Below are positions 1 to 12,242 of a DNA stretch of 64,000 bases, piece by piece. The notes beneath the pieces were generated by a model that saw only the letters and a program-made list of their open reading frames with translations, did no database searches and had not been told where the DNA came from. Made by a program: the position numbers and the translations under genes. The stretch's first letter is position 1. Every line of letters starts with the position of its first letter. Source of the DNA: Homarus americanus. Lineage: Eukaryota > Arthropoda > Malacostraca > Decapoda > Nephropidae. The DNA is taken from the NCBI RefSeq assembly GCF_018991925.1, contig NW_024722158.1:8059207-8123206 (forward strand), given 5' to 3'.

Positions 1-67
1 GTCAATTAACCAGTCAGCCGGTTAACCAGTCAGCCCGGAAACTGCCTGATGTACACTTCAGGCACAG

Positions 68-69
<2 letters not shown>

Positions 70-121
<52 letters not shown>

Positions 122-129
122 GTGTGTGT
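70..129. repeat. (TG)n microsatellite
   Basis: 60 bp TG with a TATGTATG interruption. C/T-rich unique DNA follows to about 400. Confidence 0.95.
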
Positions 130-717
130 TATCATCAGTCACATGTGTCTATTTACACCTGGCTGGTTATAACGGCCTCTAACCCCGCCCTCCCCACCCA
201 GGCCCACCTTGCCCCCACCACTTGCCTCTCTCTCTGCCCCACCTCGTGTCATCTTGGCCACTCTCCAGCTCCCCCCTTACTTTATCTTGTTCTGCAACCC
301 TGTCCCCCCCTGCTGCCCACACCCTGCCCCACCCCCTTCCCCCGCCCTCCATGTCCTGCCCTTGTGCCCTCCCCTGGGCAGTCTCGGCCCTCCTCCCAGA
401 GAGAGAGAGAGATCACACGCCTTGGGTCACTCGGCTCTGCTACGCGATTTTCACACCTCTAATTAAGATAATGACGTAAGTTGCTAAATTTCGCGTCGAC
501 GAGAATAGGTGATGCGCGAATAATAGACACCGCGAAAGGCAGCGTCATCCCTCCTGCTCTATAGGTTATCTCCATTAAGTCCTGATTGGTAATTTTTGAC
601 AATCAGAATGTTATTAGTGTGGTTTCTGAGTGTTTTAGTGGCACTTAGGATGTCTTCTGATTGTTTAACTGATTCAGAGCGATGACATTGTGTTCTCTAA
701 CTGTGCCATTAATATTA

Positions 718-781
718 CATCTACTACTACTACTATTACTACATCTACTACTACTACTACTATTAGTCTATTACTACTATT
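718..781. repeat. (CTA)n microsatellite
   Basis: CTACTACTAC with ATT and ATC interruptions. Confidence 0.95.
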
Positions 782-994
782 GTCATTATTCTAATTGTTA
801 TTCTCGGTAGTAGCATGATTACGCCCATCTTTGTAGTTCATACTGGAAGAAAAAGATAGTAACTTAAAGCCAAAGGGTTCATACTGAGTAATCGATTATT
901 GCGGGTAATGAGATCGCTGTTCATCTTGGGAGAAAAATTAGTACGGTAGAGTGGTGAGGACTGTGACGTCACGAAGGTAAACAGTGTGTAACCT

Positions 995-1046
<52 letters not shown>
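995..1046. repeat. (CT)n microsatellite
   Basis: Pure CT, about 52 bp, ending in CACACA. Confidence 1.
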
Positions 1047-1053
<7 letters not shown>

Positions 1054-1181
1054 GAAGGTAACAACAGGTAGCTACAACACAGGTAGTTATGGTCAGTACC
1101 AGCAGTTCATCTACCTAGGGGTCATAGGTCAGTGTAGACACGTATTAATATCCCTGTACACGGTATGGTAATGGTGCTGGT

Positions 1182-1300
1182 AGTGTGTGTGTGTGTGTGG
1201 TTAGGGAGAGAGAGAGACAGACAGTTAAAGTGGGTGGGAAAGAGAGAGAGAGAGAGAGTGGGAGAGGGAGGGGGTGAGACAGACAGACAGAGAGAGGGAG
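1182..1300. repeat. (TG)n plus GA/CAGA-rich tract
   Basis: Short TG run, then GAGAGA, ACAGACAG and GGGAGAGGG words. Confidence 0.8.
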
Positions 1301-1399
1301 AAAGGGTTACATTAAATTCACTAAAGGAATAACGGTATTGGCTAATCACACCTGCGCCATCTAGTTAAACCAGGTGTGTTAATGACTCACCTGAGAATA

Positions 1400-1565
1400 A
1401 TAACTCCCTTCAGGTCCCTTATCTTGAACCTTAAATGATCTTACGATAATATTTCCTCGTAACTAAAGCTGTGATAACATATCTAACTTACCTTAAGCTA
1501 CGACAATATAGATAAATTCTCAAGATTCGTAAGATAATATTTCCTCGTAACTAAAGATGAGTGTT
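1400..1565 (+). repeat. AT-rich dispersed repeat, locus 1
   Basis: GATAATATTTCCTCGTAACT occurs twice with CTTACCTTAAGCTACGACAA between. It aligns over about 110 bp with 29130-29250. Confidence 0.7.
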
Positions 1566-1899
1566 AGTAATCCTCACAAGTTAGGGTAAAAAAAAATTTG
1601 ACTGAAGTTTTTGGAGAGGAGAATCTCTGTATACTGTTAATGAACATGATGTATTTCTTTGTGTATGAACCTCTGTCCTGTGTGGCAGTGAGAAGTGATA
1701 CCACCCTCAGTGTCAAGACCTGACTGAATTACTCACAATAGGCAAACTGTACTATAAGCTTTGTCAATAACTTTGTTAAACTAAAAAAATTGTGGGTGTC
1801 GTAGCTTAAGTGAACCATTTAAATGTTAAGAGAAAAATATAACTCCGACTACTGGGTAGCCTATCTTCCTCAACCATCTAAAATTACAACATATGAACT

Positions 1900-2140
1900 T
1901 AAGTGGGGAGAGAGGGGAGAATTGGGGAGCATAGGAAGAGAAGACAATGGGGAGAACGGGGGAGGGAAGGATAATGAGAGGGGATGGGCAGAAGGGGGGA
2001 GGGTAGAATTGGGGAGGATAGAGGAAAAGTGAGGATAGGAAGAGAAGAGAACGGGGAGAAATGGGGTAGGGAAGGATAGTGGGAGAGGATGAATGAGGGG
2101 AATGGATAAGGGGAGGAAAGGATGAGAGGAGACAAGGCCC
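1900..2140. repeat. G/A-rich degenerate minisatellite
   Basis: GGGGAGAAtGGGG and GAGGATA words, purine-only on the + strand. The short open frame is not a gene. Confidence 0.75.
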
Positions 2141-2195
2141 AAGATGGCTGCAGAAAACCCATTAAATAGGGTAACTGTTCTGCAGGGTTCCTGTT

Positions 2196-2350
<155 letters not shown>

Positions 2351-2608
2351 ACTACTCTCGCAAACGGAGAATCAAACGCTATACCCCAGCATTAATTGGC
2401 CCTGCAGTCTAATTGCCTTGTTCTACCTAGCACGTGGTAGTCAGGGTAGTTAGTTAAGACAGCATTGGTCTCTTAAAGTGGCCTCAGGTAACTTCTAATG
2501 ACCTAACGTGAACTCGTATGACCTCAAGATGACCCTGGGATGAAGGGGAGCGGGGGGGTGTTCATCCACCCATACACAAGTGAAAGGTGAGATGTAGGTG
2601 TCCTGGGG

Positions 2609-2632
2609 TGAGAGAGAGAGAGAGAGAGAGAG
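2609..2632. repeat. (GA)n microsatellite
   Basis: Short pure GA run; C/T-rich DNA follows to about 2880. Confidence 0.9.
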
Positions 2633-2888
2633 GTGGTCTAGGCAGGCCCACAACACCCTCCTTCCTTTCTCATCTCAGAATATATGATCCAACCAGATAT
2701 TACCTGGATGAGGGTCTCCAAGCCACCACCCCCTTCCTACCCCCTCTGCACCCCTCTAAGCCCCTCCATACCCTAGCACCCCTCCTTTACCTCCCACCTC
2801 CCTCCATCACTCTCTCCAGGCCTCCTTCACCCCTCCATCACTCTCTAGGCCTCCATCCCCATTCTCGCACTCCTCTTTCACCCTTTCT

Positions 2889-2961
2889 GAGATAGATAGA
2901 TAGATAGATAGATAGATAGGTGGATGGATGGATGGGCGGACAGACAGACAGACAGACAGAG
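2889..2961. repeat. (GATA)n(GGAT)n(CAGA)n compound microsatellite
   Basis: Three consecutive tetranucleotide blocks. Confidence 0.95.
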
Positions 2962-3089
2962 AACATTCCCTCACACATATCGCCAGGCAAGAGGGACATA
3001 AGAGTGGCCCATCTCTTCTCTCACTACATCATCCATCCATCCACCCGGGAATTCCATTTTTCCATCCTGTTCCACGGAGGGCCAACAGA

Positions 3090-3090
<1 letters not shown>

Positions 3091-3152
<62 letters not shown>
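3091..3152. repeat. (CT)n microsatellite
   Basis: About 60 bp pure CT. Confidence 1.
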
Positions 3153-3153
<1 letters not shown>

Positions 3154-3175
3154 GGTGGGCGGATCTTGTTCAAAA

Positions 3176-3262
3176 CCTAATCTAACCTAACCTAACATAA
3201 CCTAACCTAACCAAACCAGACATAGAACATAACCTAACCTAACCTAACCTAACCAAACCTAT
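3176..3262. repeat. Interstitial CCTAA (telomere-type) array
   Basis: Repeated CCTAA with a few variants (CATAA, CCAAA), interrupted by GACATAGAA. TTAGG is the common arthropod telomere unit. The linked module seen elsewhere was not found here. Confidence 0.8.
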
Positions 3263-3349
3263 TTATTAATGATGTTTTCTGAGTAAGACTTACATAGTTT
3301 TCTCCTCGTACTTATGTTTTGGCAGTCGCTGGGTTAATGGCTTCTAGGT

Positions 3350-3860
3350 CAGTGAGTTAAATGGATCAAATGGGTCTTAGTTTTAATGGGTCATAAGTCA
3401 AATGGGTTATTGTTTTACTGGGCCTCAGTTCATATGGGTTCCAAATTGAATGGGTCCCAATCTTAATGGGACTCAATTCTAATGGACCTGTGCTCTAATG
3501 GGTCTCTTCACTTATGGTCTTTAGGATATGAAGCCTGTTCTAATGGGCTCCATTCGTAATAGGTCATAGGTTAGATTAGGTTCAAGATCAGTAGTACAGG
3601 GTCTATTAGCACTAGGGCCCATTATAAGTGGGACCCATTAACACTAGAGCCCATTGGAACTGAAAATCATTAGAGCTGGGACCGATTAGCACTAAGACCC
3701 ATTAGAACTGGGACCCATTATAACTGGGACCTATTAGAATTGGTACCCATTAGCACTAAGACCCATTAGAACTGGTACCCATTAGCACTAAGACCCATTA
3801 GAACTGGGACCCATTATAACTGGGACCTATTAGAATTGAGACCCATTTAACCAGCAACCT
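3350..3860. repeat. Inverted minisatellite of TAATGGGTC / GACCCATTA units
   Basis: From 3350 to about 3590 the units read TAATGGGTCtt. From about 3600 to 3860 they read GACCCATTAGAACTGG, the opposite orientation. The two arms could pair, and the words match arrays at 31300, 49300 and 52115. Confidence 0.8.
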
Positions 3861-3961
3861 ATTCTATTCCTGACATAACACAAATTCTCAAAGGCTCCCA
3901 CGTTAATGAGGTAGACATATCTAGTTACGGTAGAGTCTCTCAGGAATTTAGACGCCATTTT

Positions 3962-3963
<2 letters not shown>

Positions 3964-4005
<42 letters not shown>
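3964..4005. repeat. (TG)n microsatellite
   Basis: About 40 bp pure TG. Confidence 1.
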
Positions 4006-4007
<2 letters not shown>

Positions 4008-4217
4008 ACAGGATGTCACGTCACCCTCCTCTCCCTCTCTCTTTCCAGGGAGTATATAGGGAGCCTTGGTCAACCTTATATGGAGCGTTTGTCGTACACA
4101 AACCTATTTACGAAGCTTAGGTCATGGGTACATTTTACTGAGTATGTGGGGGAGATTTGTAGGGTGTGACTGAGTGTGTGTAGATCTTGGGGTAATTAAG
4201 GGAGAGTATGTCATAAT

Positions 4218-4254
<37 letters not shown>

Positions 4255-4269
4255 TCCTCTCTCTCTCTC

Positions 4270-4303
<34 letters not shown>
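4218..4303. repeat. (CT)n microsatellite
   Basis: CT with TTCT and CTCCTCT interruptions; pyrimidine-rich DNA continues to 4375. Confidence 0.95.
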
Positions 4304-4439
4304 GAACCTCCTGCTTCCCCCTGACACCCCTCCCCCTACCCCCACAAACACCCCCTTCCTCAACACCCTGCCTGGTAATGACCCCAGACACTTAAGCATA
4401 CCTGTACTAATAGACTCGGGCCATAACTCACCTGTTAGA

Positions 4440-4725
4440 AAGAGTCCGGGAGGGGAGGGGGCAGTCAGGGAGGGGAAGGGAGAGTCAGGAAGGGTCATGG
4501 AGGGGAAGGGAGAGTCAGGAAGGGTCATGGAGGGGAAGGGAGAGTCAGGAAGAGATGAGTGGAGGAAGGGAGGTCGGGGAGGGAAGGGAGGAGTCTAAGG
4601 GAGGAAGGGAGGTCAGGGGAAGGGAGAGTCAGGAAGGGTCATGGAGGGGAAGGGAGAATCAGGGAGGGGAAGGGAGAGTGAGAGAGGGTCAAGGAAGGTC
4701 AGCAGGAGTCAGGGAGAGGATAAGG
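4440..4725. repeat. G-rich minisatellite, about 30-bp AGGGGAAGGGAGAGTCAGGA units
   Basis: Units end AGGGTCATGG; G-rich on the + strand with several variants. Confidence 0.85.
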
Positions 4726-4854
4726 GAGGAGCCTGTGTCACTCGCCTCATCCCCAAGAGGGCTAAAGCTCCCATACAATCCCTCACTCACTCCCACACTC
4801 CCTAATTGGCCTAATTGGGAACCATTATTTATTGGACAGAAGGGACATCTTCAT

Positions 4855-4927
<73 letters not shown>
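4855..4927. repeat. (TG)n microsatellite
   Basis: TG with one phase slip at about 4897. Confidence 1.
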
Positions 4928-4930
<3 letters not shown>

Positions 4931-4970
4931 TATGCCCTTGCGAGTTGTTGTTGATGCGGATGACTTTGCG

Positions 4971-5058
4971 TTATCTATCTATCTATCTATCTATCTAGCT
5001 TTCTATTTGTATCCAATTCTCTCTCTATCAACTAATTTATCCATTTTCTATCAATCTA

Positions 5059-5151
<93 letters not shown>
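4971..5151. repeat. (ATCT)n then (CT)n
   Basis: ATCT block 4971-4997, irregular spacer, then about 90 bp pure CT from 5061. Confidence 0.95.
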
Positions 5152-5153
<2 letters not shown>

Positions 5154-5310
5154 CCGCACGAGTGACTACTGTTAACAGATGCAGGTCACGTACAGGTTGT
5201 CTCTATCAACAGGTAATCTGGTTTCACTTCTCTGTTGTTCTATGACTTGTTAATAAGTACCAGGTGAACAGGTAGAGTTGTGGAGACAGGTGTCTCTCTC
5301 AATGTATCTG

Positions 5311-5315
5311 TCTCT

Positions 5316-5358
<43 letters not shown>
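5311..5358. repeat. (CT)n microsatellite
   Basis: CT run with one A. Confidence 0.95.
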
Positions 5359-5421
5359 GCATTATTGTGTGAGTAATTGCAGGTACAACTCATTAGAATA
5401 TGAATAGAAGCGAATATCCCT

Positions 5422-5816
5422 TCTCCTTGTCCTCCTCCTTCCCTCCCTCCTCCTACTCCTTCCCTTCTTTGTATTCTCTCTCTCCCTCCCCTCCGCCTTC
5501 TTCTCCCTCCCCTCCCTTCTTTTCCTCCTCCTCCTTTATTTCCCTCCTCTCCTCCTCCTCCTCCTCCTCCTCTCCTCCTCCCTCCTCCCTCCTCCCTCCT
5601 CCTCCTCCTCCTCCCTCCTCCTCCTCCTCCTCCTCCTCCTCCTCTCCTCCTCCTCCTCCTCCCTCCTCCTCCTCCTCCCTCCTCCTCCCTCCTCCTCCTC
5701 CTCCTCCTCCTCCTCCTCCCTCCCTCCCTCCCTCCTCCTCCCTCCTCTTCCTCCTCCTCCTCCTCCTCCTCCTCCTCCTCCTCCTCCTCCTCCTCCTCCT
5801 CCTCCTCCTCCTCCCA
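5422..5816. repeat. (CCT)n tract, about 390 bp
   Basis: Long polypyrimidine run of CCT/TCC triplets with CCCT phase changes. The Ser/Pro, Arg or Gly frames are artefacts. Confidence 0.98.
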
Positions 5817-6065
5817 TTTCCAGGAGCTTCGTGGTCAGGGTGTCCCATACCACGCATACAGCAACAGTTTAGTTGATCCCACCGTTACCAGGGAAAGAAC
5901 CTTGGGCGCTTGACCTTATACATATTGCCAGAGGGGGCAGTCAGCTTCGCCCGGCGTTCTCTTTCAATCAATTGGTATGATAATTTTTTTTTAGTTGTTT
6001 ATATGTTCGCTCGCCTTATGCCACCACTGGCGATCGTTGTATGTTGCAAATATTAAGTGTATTCC

Positions 6066-6290
6066 CGGCCTTAAACTCCATGTAGACCATTGATAAACCT
6101 CAAGTAAACCCCAGGTAAACTCCAGGTAAACCCCAGGTAAACATTAAATAAACCACAAATAAACTTCAAATATGCTCCAGGTAGACAATATATATAAACC
6201 TCAAGTAAACCGTAAGTAAACCACACATAAACCTCATGTAAACCCCCAGATAGACCCCCAGGTAAACCACAGATACACCTCGCCACCAGC
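6066..6290. repeat. Minisatellite, 11 to 12-bp CCAGGTAAACC units
   Basis: Roughly 18 degenerate units such as CCCCAGGTAAACTCCAGGTA. Each CAGGTAAAC matches the core of a 5' splice site. Confidence 0.85.
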
Positions 6291-6483
6291 CCCACGACTA
6301 AAATGGACCCGCCCGTAGATGATAAAAAAAGAACTTCATTAAGAAAATAATAAGTTCATTAAGAAGGACCCCAGGAGCGGCCAGGTACACGATCGGGCTA
6401 ATTAACATCTTAACGTTAACATTGGTACAAGGGTCAAGGCTTCCTCTGACCTTTTTAACATTAACATGACAGATAACTGGTGA

Positions 6484-6927
6484 CTATAATAATAATAATA
6501 ATAATAATTAACGGTTTATTGAAAGAGCTTGGCAGCCAGAAGGCTGAAAATATACAGTTACATATTTGGGGAATGGGTTACGAATTACAGATAATATACA
6601 AGTGACATAAGTGACACAAATAAGACATATAGTAACTTAGATGGGGATCAGCTCAAACTACAGTTCATTTCAACATAGTGACAGTGTAGGGAGCAGTGTT
6701 TACTGGGAGTGAATACACTGATTTATTACATGTTATTGATAATTTTTACAATGGTTGGGACTGGGCTGTTCTTATAGCGATCAGTTCGTGCACGTATGGG
6801 CTGGATGCAGTTGTGGTGTCGAACAGCAATTCTCGGACAGGGGATCTCAGGTGGTAGTAGGGGCCGGTGTCGGGGATGGTGTAGAAACTTCTTACCAAAT
6901 TTGCAGATGAGGCCGTGGTGATGGTCC

Positions 6928-6930
<3 letters not shown>
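6484..6930 (-). mobile_element. 3' end of the same non-LTR family (copy A)
   Basis: The minus-strand frame FLHHPRHRPLLPPEIPCPRI ... RTDRYKNSPVPTIVKIIN ends at 6726 and parallels the C-terminus of copy B. A 3' UTR of about 210 bp and the tail TTTATTGAAAGAG... (AAT)n, read on the + strand from 6484, follow. Its 5' end abuts the (TG)n at 6931. The sequence outside the (AAT)n tail is not TG-rich, unlike the other copies. Confidence 0.75.
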
Positions 6931-6969
<39 letters not shown>

Positions 6970-6982
6970 ATGTGTGTGTGTG
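6931..6982. repeat. (TG)n between retroelement copies A and B
   Basis: TG with one GCATG. It abuts the 5' end of copy A and the (AAT)n tail of copy B. Confidence 1.
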
Positions 6983-7987
6983 TAATAATAATAATAATAA
7001 TAATAATAAACGGTTTATTAATAGAGTTGCAGCCGGTGGCTGAAAATATACAGACTTGCATTAGATTTAGACATAATGATATAATATGCATTGAATACAT
7101 TTACAGGGCTGTGCAGTACATAAATCAGGAGTTGTTTATTATTTTAACAATAGATGGGATGGTGCTGTTCTTATATCTATCGGTGCGGCTCTTATGGGCT
7201 GAATTTTGTTGTAGTGGCGGACTGCTCGAGTTGGGTGGGGGCTGCAGGTGGCAGGAGGTGGCGATGGCGAGGGTGGTGCAGTAGTCCACGGCCAAACCTT
7301 TCCAGTGCTTGGTGGTGGAGGTCACTGAGGGATGGCATTTCCAGGGTGGAGAGAGCGTTGGTGTAGCCGGAGTATTCTGCGCCGAGCATGATTCTGCAGG
7401 CCCTTTTCTGTACCTTCTCTAGCTGACGTTGTTGGGTGGAGTTGAGAGAAGACGACCAGGCTGGTGACGCATACGTTAGTTTGGGGAGAATAAAGGCGTT
7501 GTAGATGGTCCTCAGCTCTGGCGTGGGTGTCCCAAGTGACCTAAGTCGTCGTAGCATGTAGAGACGGTACGAGGCTGCCTTGACTGTGTTATTTACATGG
7601 GCCTTCCAGTCAAGTTTGTTGTCTATAGTTACACCCAGGAGTTTGGCAGACTGCACCAGCTGGAGAGGATGGGCACCCACTGTGTCTGCTGGGGCTTGCA
7701 CTGGAGTGGTGGCGGTATTGATGTGCATGACTACGGTTTTGGTGTGGTTGATGGTGACCTTGTTCTCCGTAGTCCATGCCTGTAGCCTGTCCAGGGTGCC
7801 TTGGAGCGATGAGTAGTCTGGTGCGGTGTTGTCCACTGAAACCCCCACAGTGCAGTCTTACACGTTCTTCCACCTGTGAGGAGTGTCCGATAGAGCGTCG
7901 TTGATCAGGATGAGGAAGCACAGTGGTCCCATCTTGGTCCCCTGGGAAACACCGCAGGTGAGGTGTTGGAATGTAGAGACCAAGCCC
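6983..7987 (-). mobile_element. Truncated non-LTR retrotransposon (copy B) lying between two (TG)n tracts
   Basis: On the minus strand the element carries a reverse transcriptase C-terminal half, a 3' UTR and an (ATT)n tail containing AATAAACCG. The tail abuts (TG)n at 6931-6982, and the truncated 5' end abuts (TG)n at 7988-8050. It shares its 3' coding end with copy A and its terminal sequence with copies C and D. The clade is unresolved from sequence alone; RTE-, CR1- or Jockey-related groups are possible. Confidence 0.8.
7125..7987 (-). pseudogene. Reverse transcriptase fragment with stop codon in the catalytic box
   Basis: The minus-strand frame begins just inside the (CA)n with GLVSTFQHLTCGVSQGTKMG, the RT QG-x-x-x-GP motif. 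It runs through FLILINDAL to RWKNV-stop-DC, where the YVDD box should be (stop at about 7855-7857). The same frame then resumes to 7192 with the RT thumb and C-terminal region (LLGVTIDNKLDWKAHV, ILPKLTYASPAWSSSLN, LEKVQKRACRIM). Near HHPRHRHLLPP it shifts frame, and the conserved end TDRYKNS..IPSIVKIIN stops at 7125. The 5' half, including the endonuclease, is absent. Y-to-N plus a stop at the first catalytic Asp, together with the frameshift, make it dead. Confidence 0.85.
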
Positions 7988-7988
7988 T

Positions 7989-8050
<62 letters not shown>
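7988..8050. repeat. (TG)n at the 5' end of retroelement copy B
   Basis: About 60 bp TG with one TTTG near the start. Confidence 1.
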
Positions 8051-8052
<2 letters not shown>

Positions 8053-8117
8053 TGAGTTTTTTAGGCTCATATACACACTATGAAAGCGTCTTTACAGGCA
8101 GACAGGCACTTACACAA

Positions 8118-8120
<3 letters not shown>

Positions 8121-8178
<58 letters not shown>
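8121..8178. repeat. (CT)n followed by (CA)n
   Basis: CT to 8168, then CACACACAC. It precedes the large minisatellite. Confidence 0.98.
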
Positions 8179-8179
<1 letters not shown>

Positions 8180-8204
8180 CCATACATCCCTGGTATCAAG
8201 AGTG

Positions 8205-11200
8205 CTGTGTCATCACAGCACACCGCATCTCTCTCTCTGTGTCCCTAACATCACAGCACACCGCATCCTCTCTGCTGTGTCCCTTAACATCACAGCACCG
8301 CATCTCTCTCTGCTGTGTCCTAACATCAGCACACGTCTCTCTGCTGTGTCCTAACATCACAGCACACAGCATCTCTCTCTGCTGTGTCCCTAACATCACA
8401 GCACACCGCATCTCTCTCTGCTGTCCCTAACATCACAGCACACCGCATCTCTGCTGTGTCCTAACATCACAGCACACCGCATCTCTCTCTGCTGTGTCCT
8501 AACATCACAGCACACCGCATCTCTCTGCTGTGTCCCTGCTTCTCTCTCTGCTGTGTCTTACATCACAGCACCCGCATCTCTCTCTGCTGTGTCCCTATCA
8601 CCACCGCATCTCTCTCTGCTGTGTCCTAACATCACAGCACCCGCATCTCTCTCTTGCTGTGTCCTAACATCACAGCACACCTGCATCTCTCTCTGCTGTG
8701 TCCTAACATCACAGCACACCTTCTTTGTGTCTGACACAGCACACATCTCTTGTTGTCCATCTGCTCTGTGTCCATCACAGCACACCGCATCTCTCTCTGC
8801 TGTGTCTAACATGCACAGCACGCATCTCTCTCTGCTGTGTCCTAACATCACAGCACACCGCATCTCTCTCTGCTGTGTCCTAACATCACAGCACACCGCA
8901 TCTCTCTCTCTGCTGTGTCCTAACATCACAGCACACATCTCTCTCTGCTGTGTCCCAACATCACAGCACACCGCATCTCTCTCTGCTGTGTCCTAACATC
9001 ACAGCACACACATCTCTGCTGTGTCCCAACATCACAGCACACCGCATCTCTCTCTGCTGTGTCCCTAACATCACAGCACACCGCATCTCTCTGCTGTGTC
9101 CTAACATCACCTTTGCTCTCTCTCTGCTGTGTCCTACATCAGCACACCACATCTCTCTCTGCTGTGTCCAACTCGTTGTCACATCACATCTCTCTCTGCT
9201 GTGTCCTTCACAGCACACCGCATCTCTCTCTGCTGTCCTAACATCACAGCACATCTCTCTCTGCTGTGTCCTAACATGCAGCACACCGCATCTCTCTCTG
9301 TATCCCTAACACAGCACACCGCATCTCTCTCTGCTGTGTCCCTAACATCACAGCACGCATCTCTCTCTGTGTCCTAACATCACAGCACACCGCATCTCTC
9401 TCTGCTGTGTCCCTAACATCACAGCACACCGCATCTCTCTCTGCTGTGTCCTAACATCACAGCACCATCTCTCTGCTGTGTCCCTAACATCACAGCACAC
9501 CGCATCTCTCTGCTGTGTCCCTAACATCACAGCACACCGCATCTCTCTCTGCTGTGTCCCAACATCACAGCACACCGCATCTCTCTCTGCTGTGTCCCAA
9601 CATCACAGCACACGCATCTCTCTCTGCTGTGCCTCTTGTCACAGCACTGCATCTCTCTCTGCTGTGTCCCTAACATCACAGCACACCGCATCTCTCTGTG
9701 TCCCAACATCACAGCACCGCATCTCTCTCTGCTGTGTCCCTAACATCCCACACACCGCATCTCTCTCTGCTGTGTCCTAACATCACAGCACCATCTCTCT
9801 CTGCTGTCCGTCCCAGACCGCATCTCTCTCTCTGTGTCCCTAACATCACAGCACACGCATCTCTCTCTGCTGTGTCCTGCTCACGCACACGCATCTCTCT
9901 CTGCTGTGCAACATCACAGCACACCGCATCTCTCTCCTGTGTCCTAACATCCAGCACACCATCTCTCTGCTGTGTCCCAACATCACAGCACACCCATCTC
10001 TCTCTGCTGTGTCCCAACATCACAGCACACCGCATCTCTCTCTGCTGTGTCCTACTTTACAGCACACCGCATCTCTCTCTGCTGTGTCCCTAACATCACA
10101 GCACATCTCTCTCTGCTGTGTCCCAACATCACAGCACACCGCATCTCTCTCTGCTGTGTCCCAACATCACAGCACACCGCATCTCTCTCTGCTGTGTCCT
10201 AACATCACAGCACACCGCATCTCTCTCTGCTGTGTCCCTAACATCACAGCACACCGCATCTCTCTCTGCATTCCTAACATCACAGCACACCGCATCTCTC
10301 TCTGCTGTGTCCTAACATCACAGCACACCGCATCTCTCTCTGCTGTGTCCAACATCACAGCACACCGCATCTCTCTCTGCTGTGTCCCTAACATCACAGC
10401 ACACCGCATCTCTCTGCTGTGTCCTAACATCACAGCACACACATCTCTCTCTGCTGTGTCCCTAACATCACAGCACACCGCATCTCTCTGCTGTGTCCTA
10501 ACATCACAGCACACAGCATCTCTCTCTGCTGTGTCCTAACATCACAGCACATCTCTCTGTGTGTCCTAACATCTTTGCATCTCTCTCTGCTGTGTCCCTA
10601 ACATCACAGCACACGCATCTCTCTCTTGTGTCTCTCCAGCACACGCATCTCTTGTTTGTCTCTTTCACAGCACACCATCTCTCTCTGTGTGTTCAGCACG
10701 CATCTCTCTGTGTCAACATCACGCACGCTCTCTCTGCTGTGTCCTAACATCACAGCGCACTCTCTCTCTGTGTCCCTAACATCACAGCACACGCATCTCT
10801 CTGCTGTGTCCTAACATCACAGCACACCACATCTCTCTCTCTGCTGTGTCCTAACATCACAGCACCGCTCTCTGTGTCCTACATCACAGCACCTGCATCT
10901 CTCTGCTGTGTAACATCACAGCACACCGCATCTCTCTCTGCTGTGTCCCTAACATCACAGCACACCACATCTCTCTCTGCTGTGTCCCAACATCACAGCA
11001 CACACGCATCTCTTCTGTGCTCCTGCATTTTCTTGCTGTGTCCCAACATCACAGCACACGCATCTCTGCTGTGTCCCAACATCACAGCACACATCTCTCT
11101 CTGACAGCACACTGCATTTCTCTGCTGTGTCCTAACATCACAGCACACCGCATCTCTCTGTCTAACTCCACCTTTCTGCTTGTCTCAGCACCCGCATCTC

Positions 11201-11911
11201 TCTCTGCTGTCCTAACATCACAGCACACCGCATTTCTCTCTCTGCTGTGTCCTAACATCACAGCACACTGCATCTCTGCTGTGTCCCACATCACAGCACA
11301 CCGCACTCTCTGCTGTGTCCCAACATCACAGCACACCGCATCTCTCTCTCTCTCTGTGTCCCAACATCACAGCACACTGCATTTCTCTCTGCTGTGTCCC
11401 AACATCACAGCACACTGCATCTCTGCTGTGTCCAACATCACAGCACACCACCCCTGCTGTGTCCTAACATCACAGCACACCGCATCTCTCTCTCTGCTGT
11501 GTCCCAACATCACAGCACACACCGCACTTCTCTGCTGTGTCCTAACATCACAGCACACCGCATCTCTCTCTGCTGTGTCCTAACATCACAGCACACTGCC
11601 TCTCTGCTGTGTCCTAACATCACAGCACACGCATCTCTCTGCTGTGTCCTAACATCACAGCACACCGCATCTCTCTCTCTGCTGTGTCCCAACATCACAG
11701 CACACCGCATCTCTCTCTTGTGTCCTAACATCAGCACACCGCATCTCTCTCTCTGCTGTGTCCTAACATCACAGCACACCGCATCTCTCTCTGCTGTGTC
11801 CTAACATCACAGCACACTGCATCTCTCTGCTTTCAACGCATCTCTCTTGCTGTGTCCCAACATCACAGCACACGCATCTCTCTGCTGTGTCCTAACATCA
11901 CAGCACACACT
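8205..11911. repeat. Large minisatellite, about 38-bp units, roughly 100 copies
   Basis: The unit is approximately CATCACAGCACACCGCATCT plus CTCTCTGCTGTGTCCCTAA. Many units carry small indels or truncations, unevenly along the array. Open frames up to about 190 codons on both strands are period artefacts (SLLCPNITAHRI and its complement), not genes. Confidence 0.95.
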
Positions 11912-12148
11912 CCGCCAACCACCTCCTGAGCTCATTGCGAGTTTATGGGTCGTCCCGATGGCTCCAATTGGCCATTAAACCCGAGTTAATTGCTGTAGTT
12001 AGTAGTCGATGTCTCATTGCGTTTCGGATACGCACTGGTTCGCGGGCTCTGGGGTCATCTTCTCCCGGGGTTGACTGCTTCGTGAAGGATTCGAATCCAG
12101 GATGATTGAGGAAGAGGATTCTCTCTCTCTCTTAAGCCCTTATCCTTC

Positions 12149-12170
12149 AATACACACACACACACACACA

Positions 12171-12239
<69 letters not shown>
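12149..12239. repeat. (CA)n microsatellite
   Basis: About 90 bp CA with one CTCA. Confidence 1.

Positions 12240-12242
<3 letters not shown>

Noticed and set aside
8553..11804. Many long open frames on both strands rich in SLLCPNITAHRI or AVMLGHSRER
   Set aside because: They follow the 38-bp minisatellite period on both strands and contain no domain; translated repeat, not genes.
11912..12120. Additional SINE with box-B-like GGATTCGAATCC at about 12088
   Set aside because: No matching box A at the right distance and no second copy in the window.
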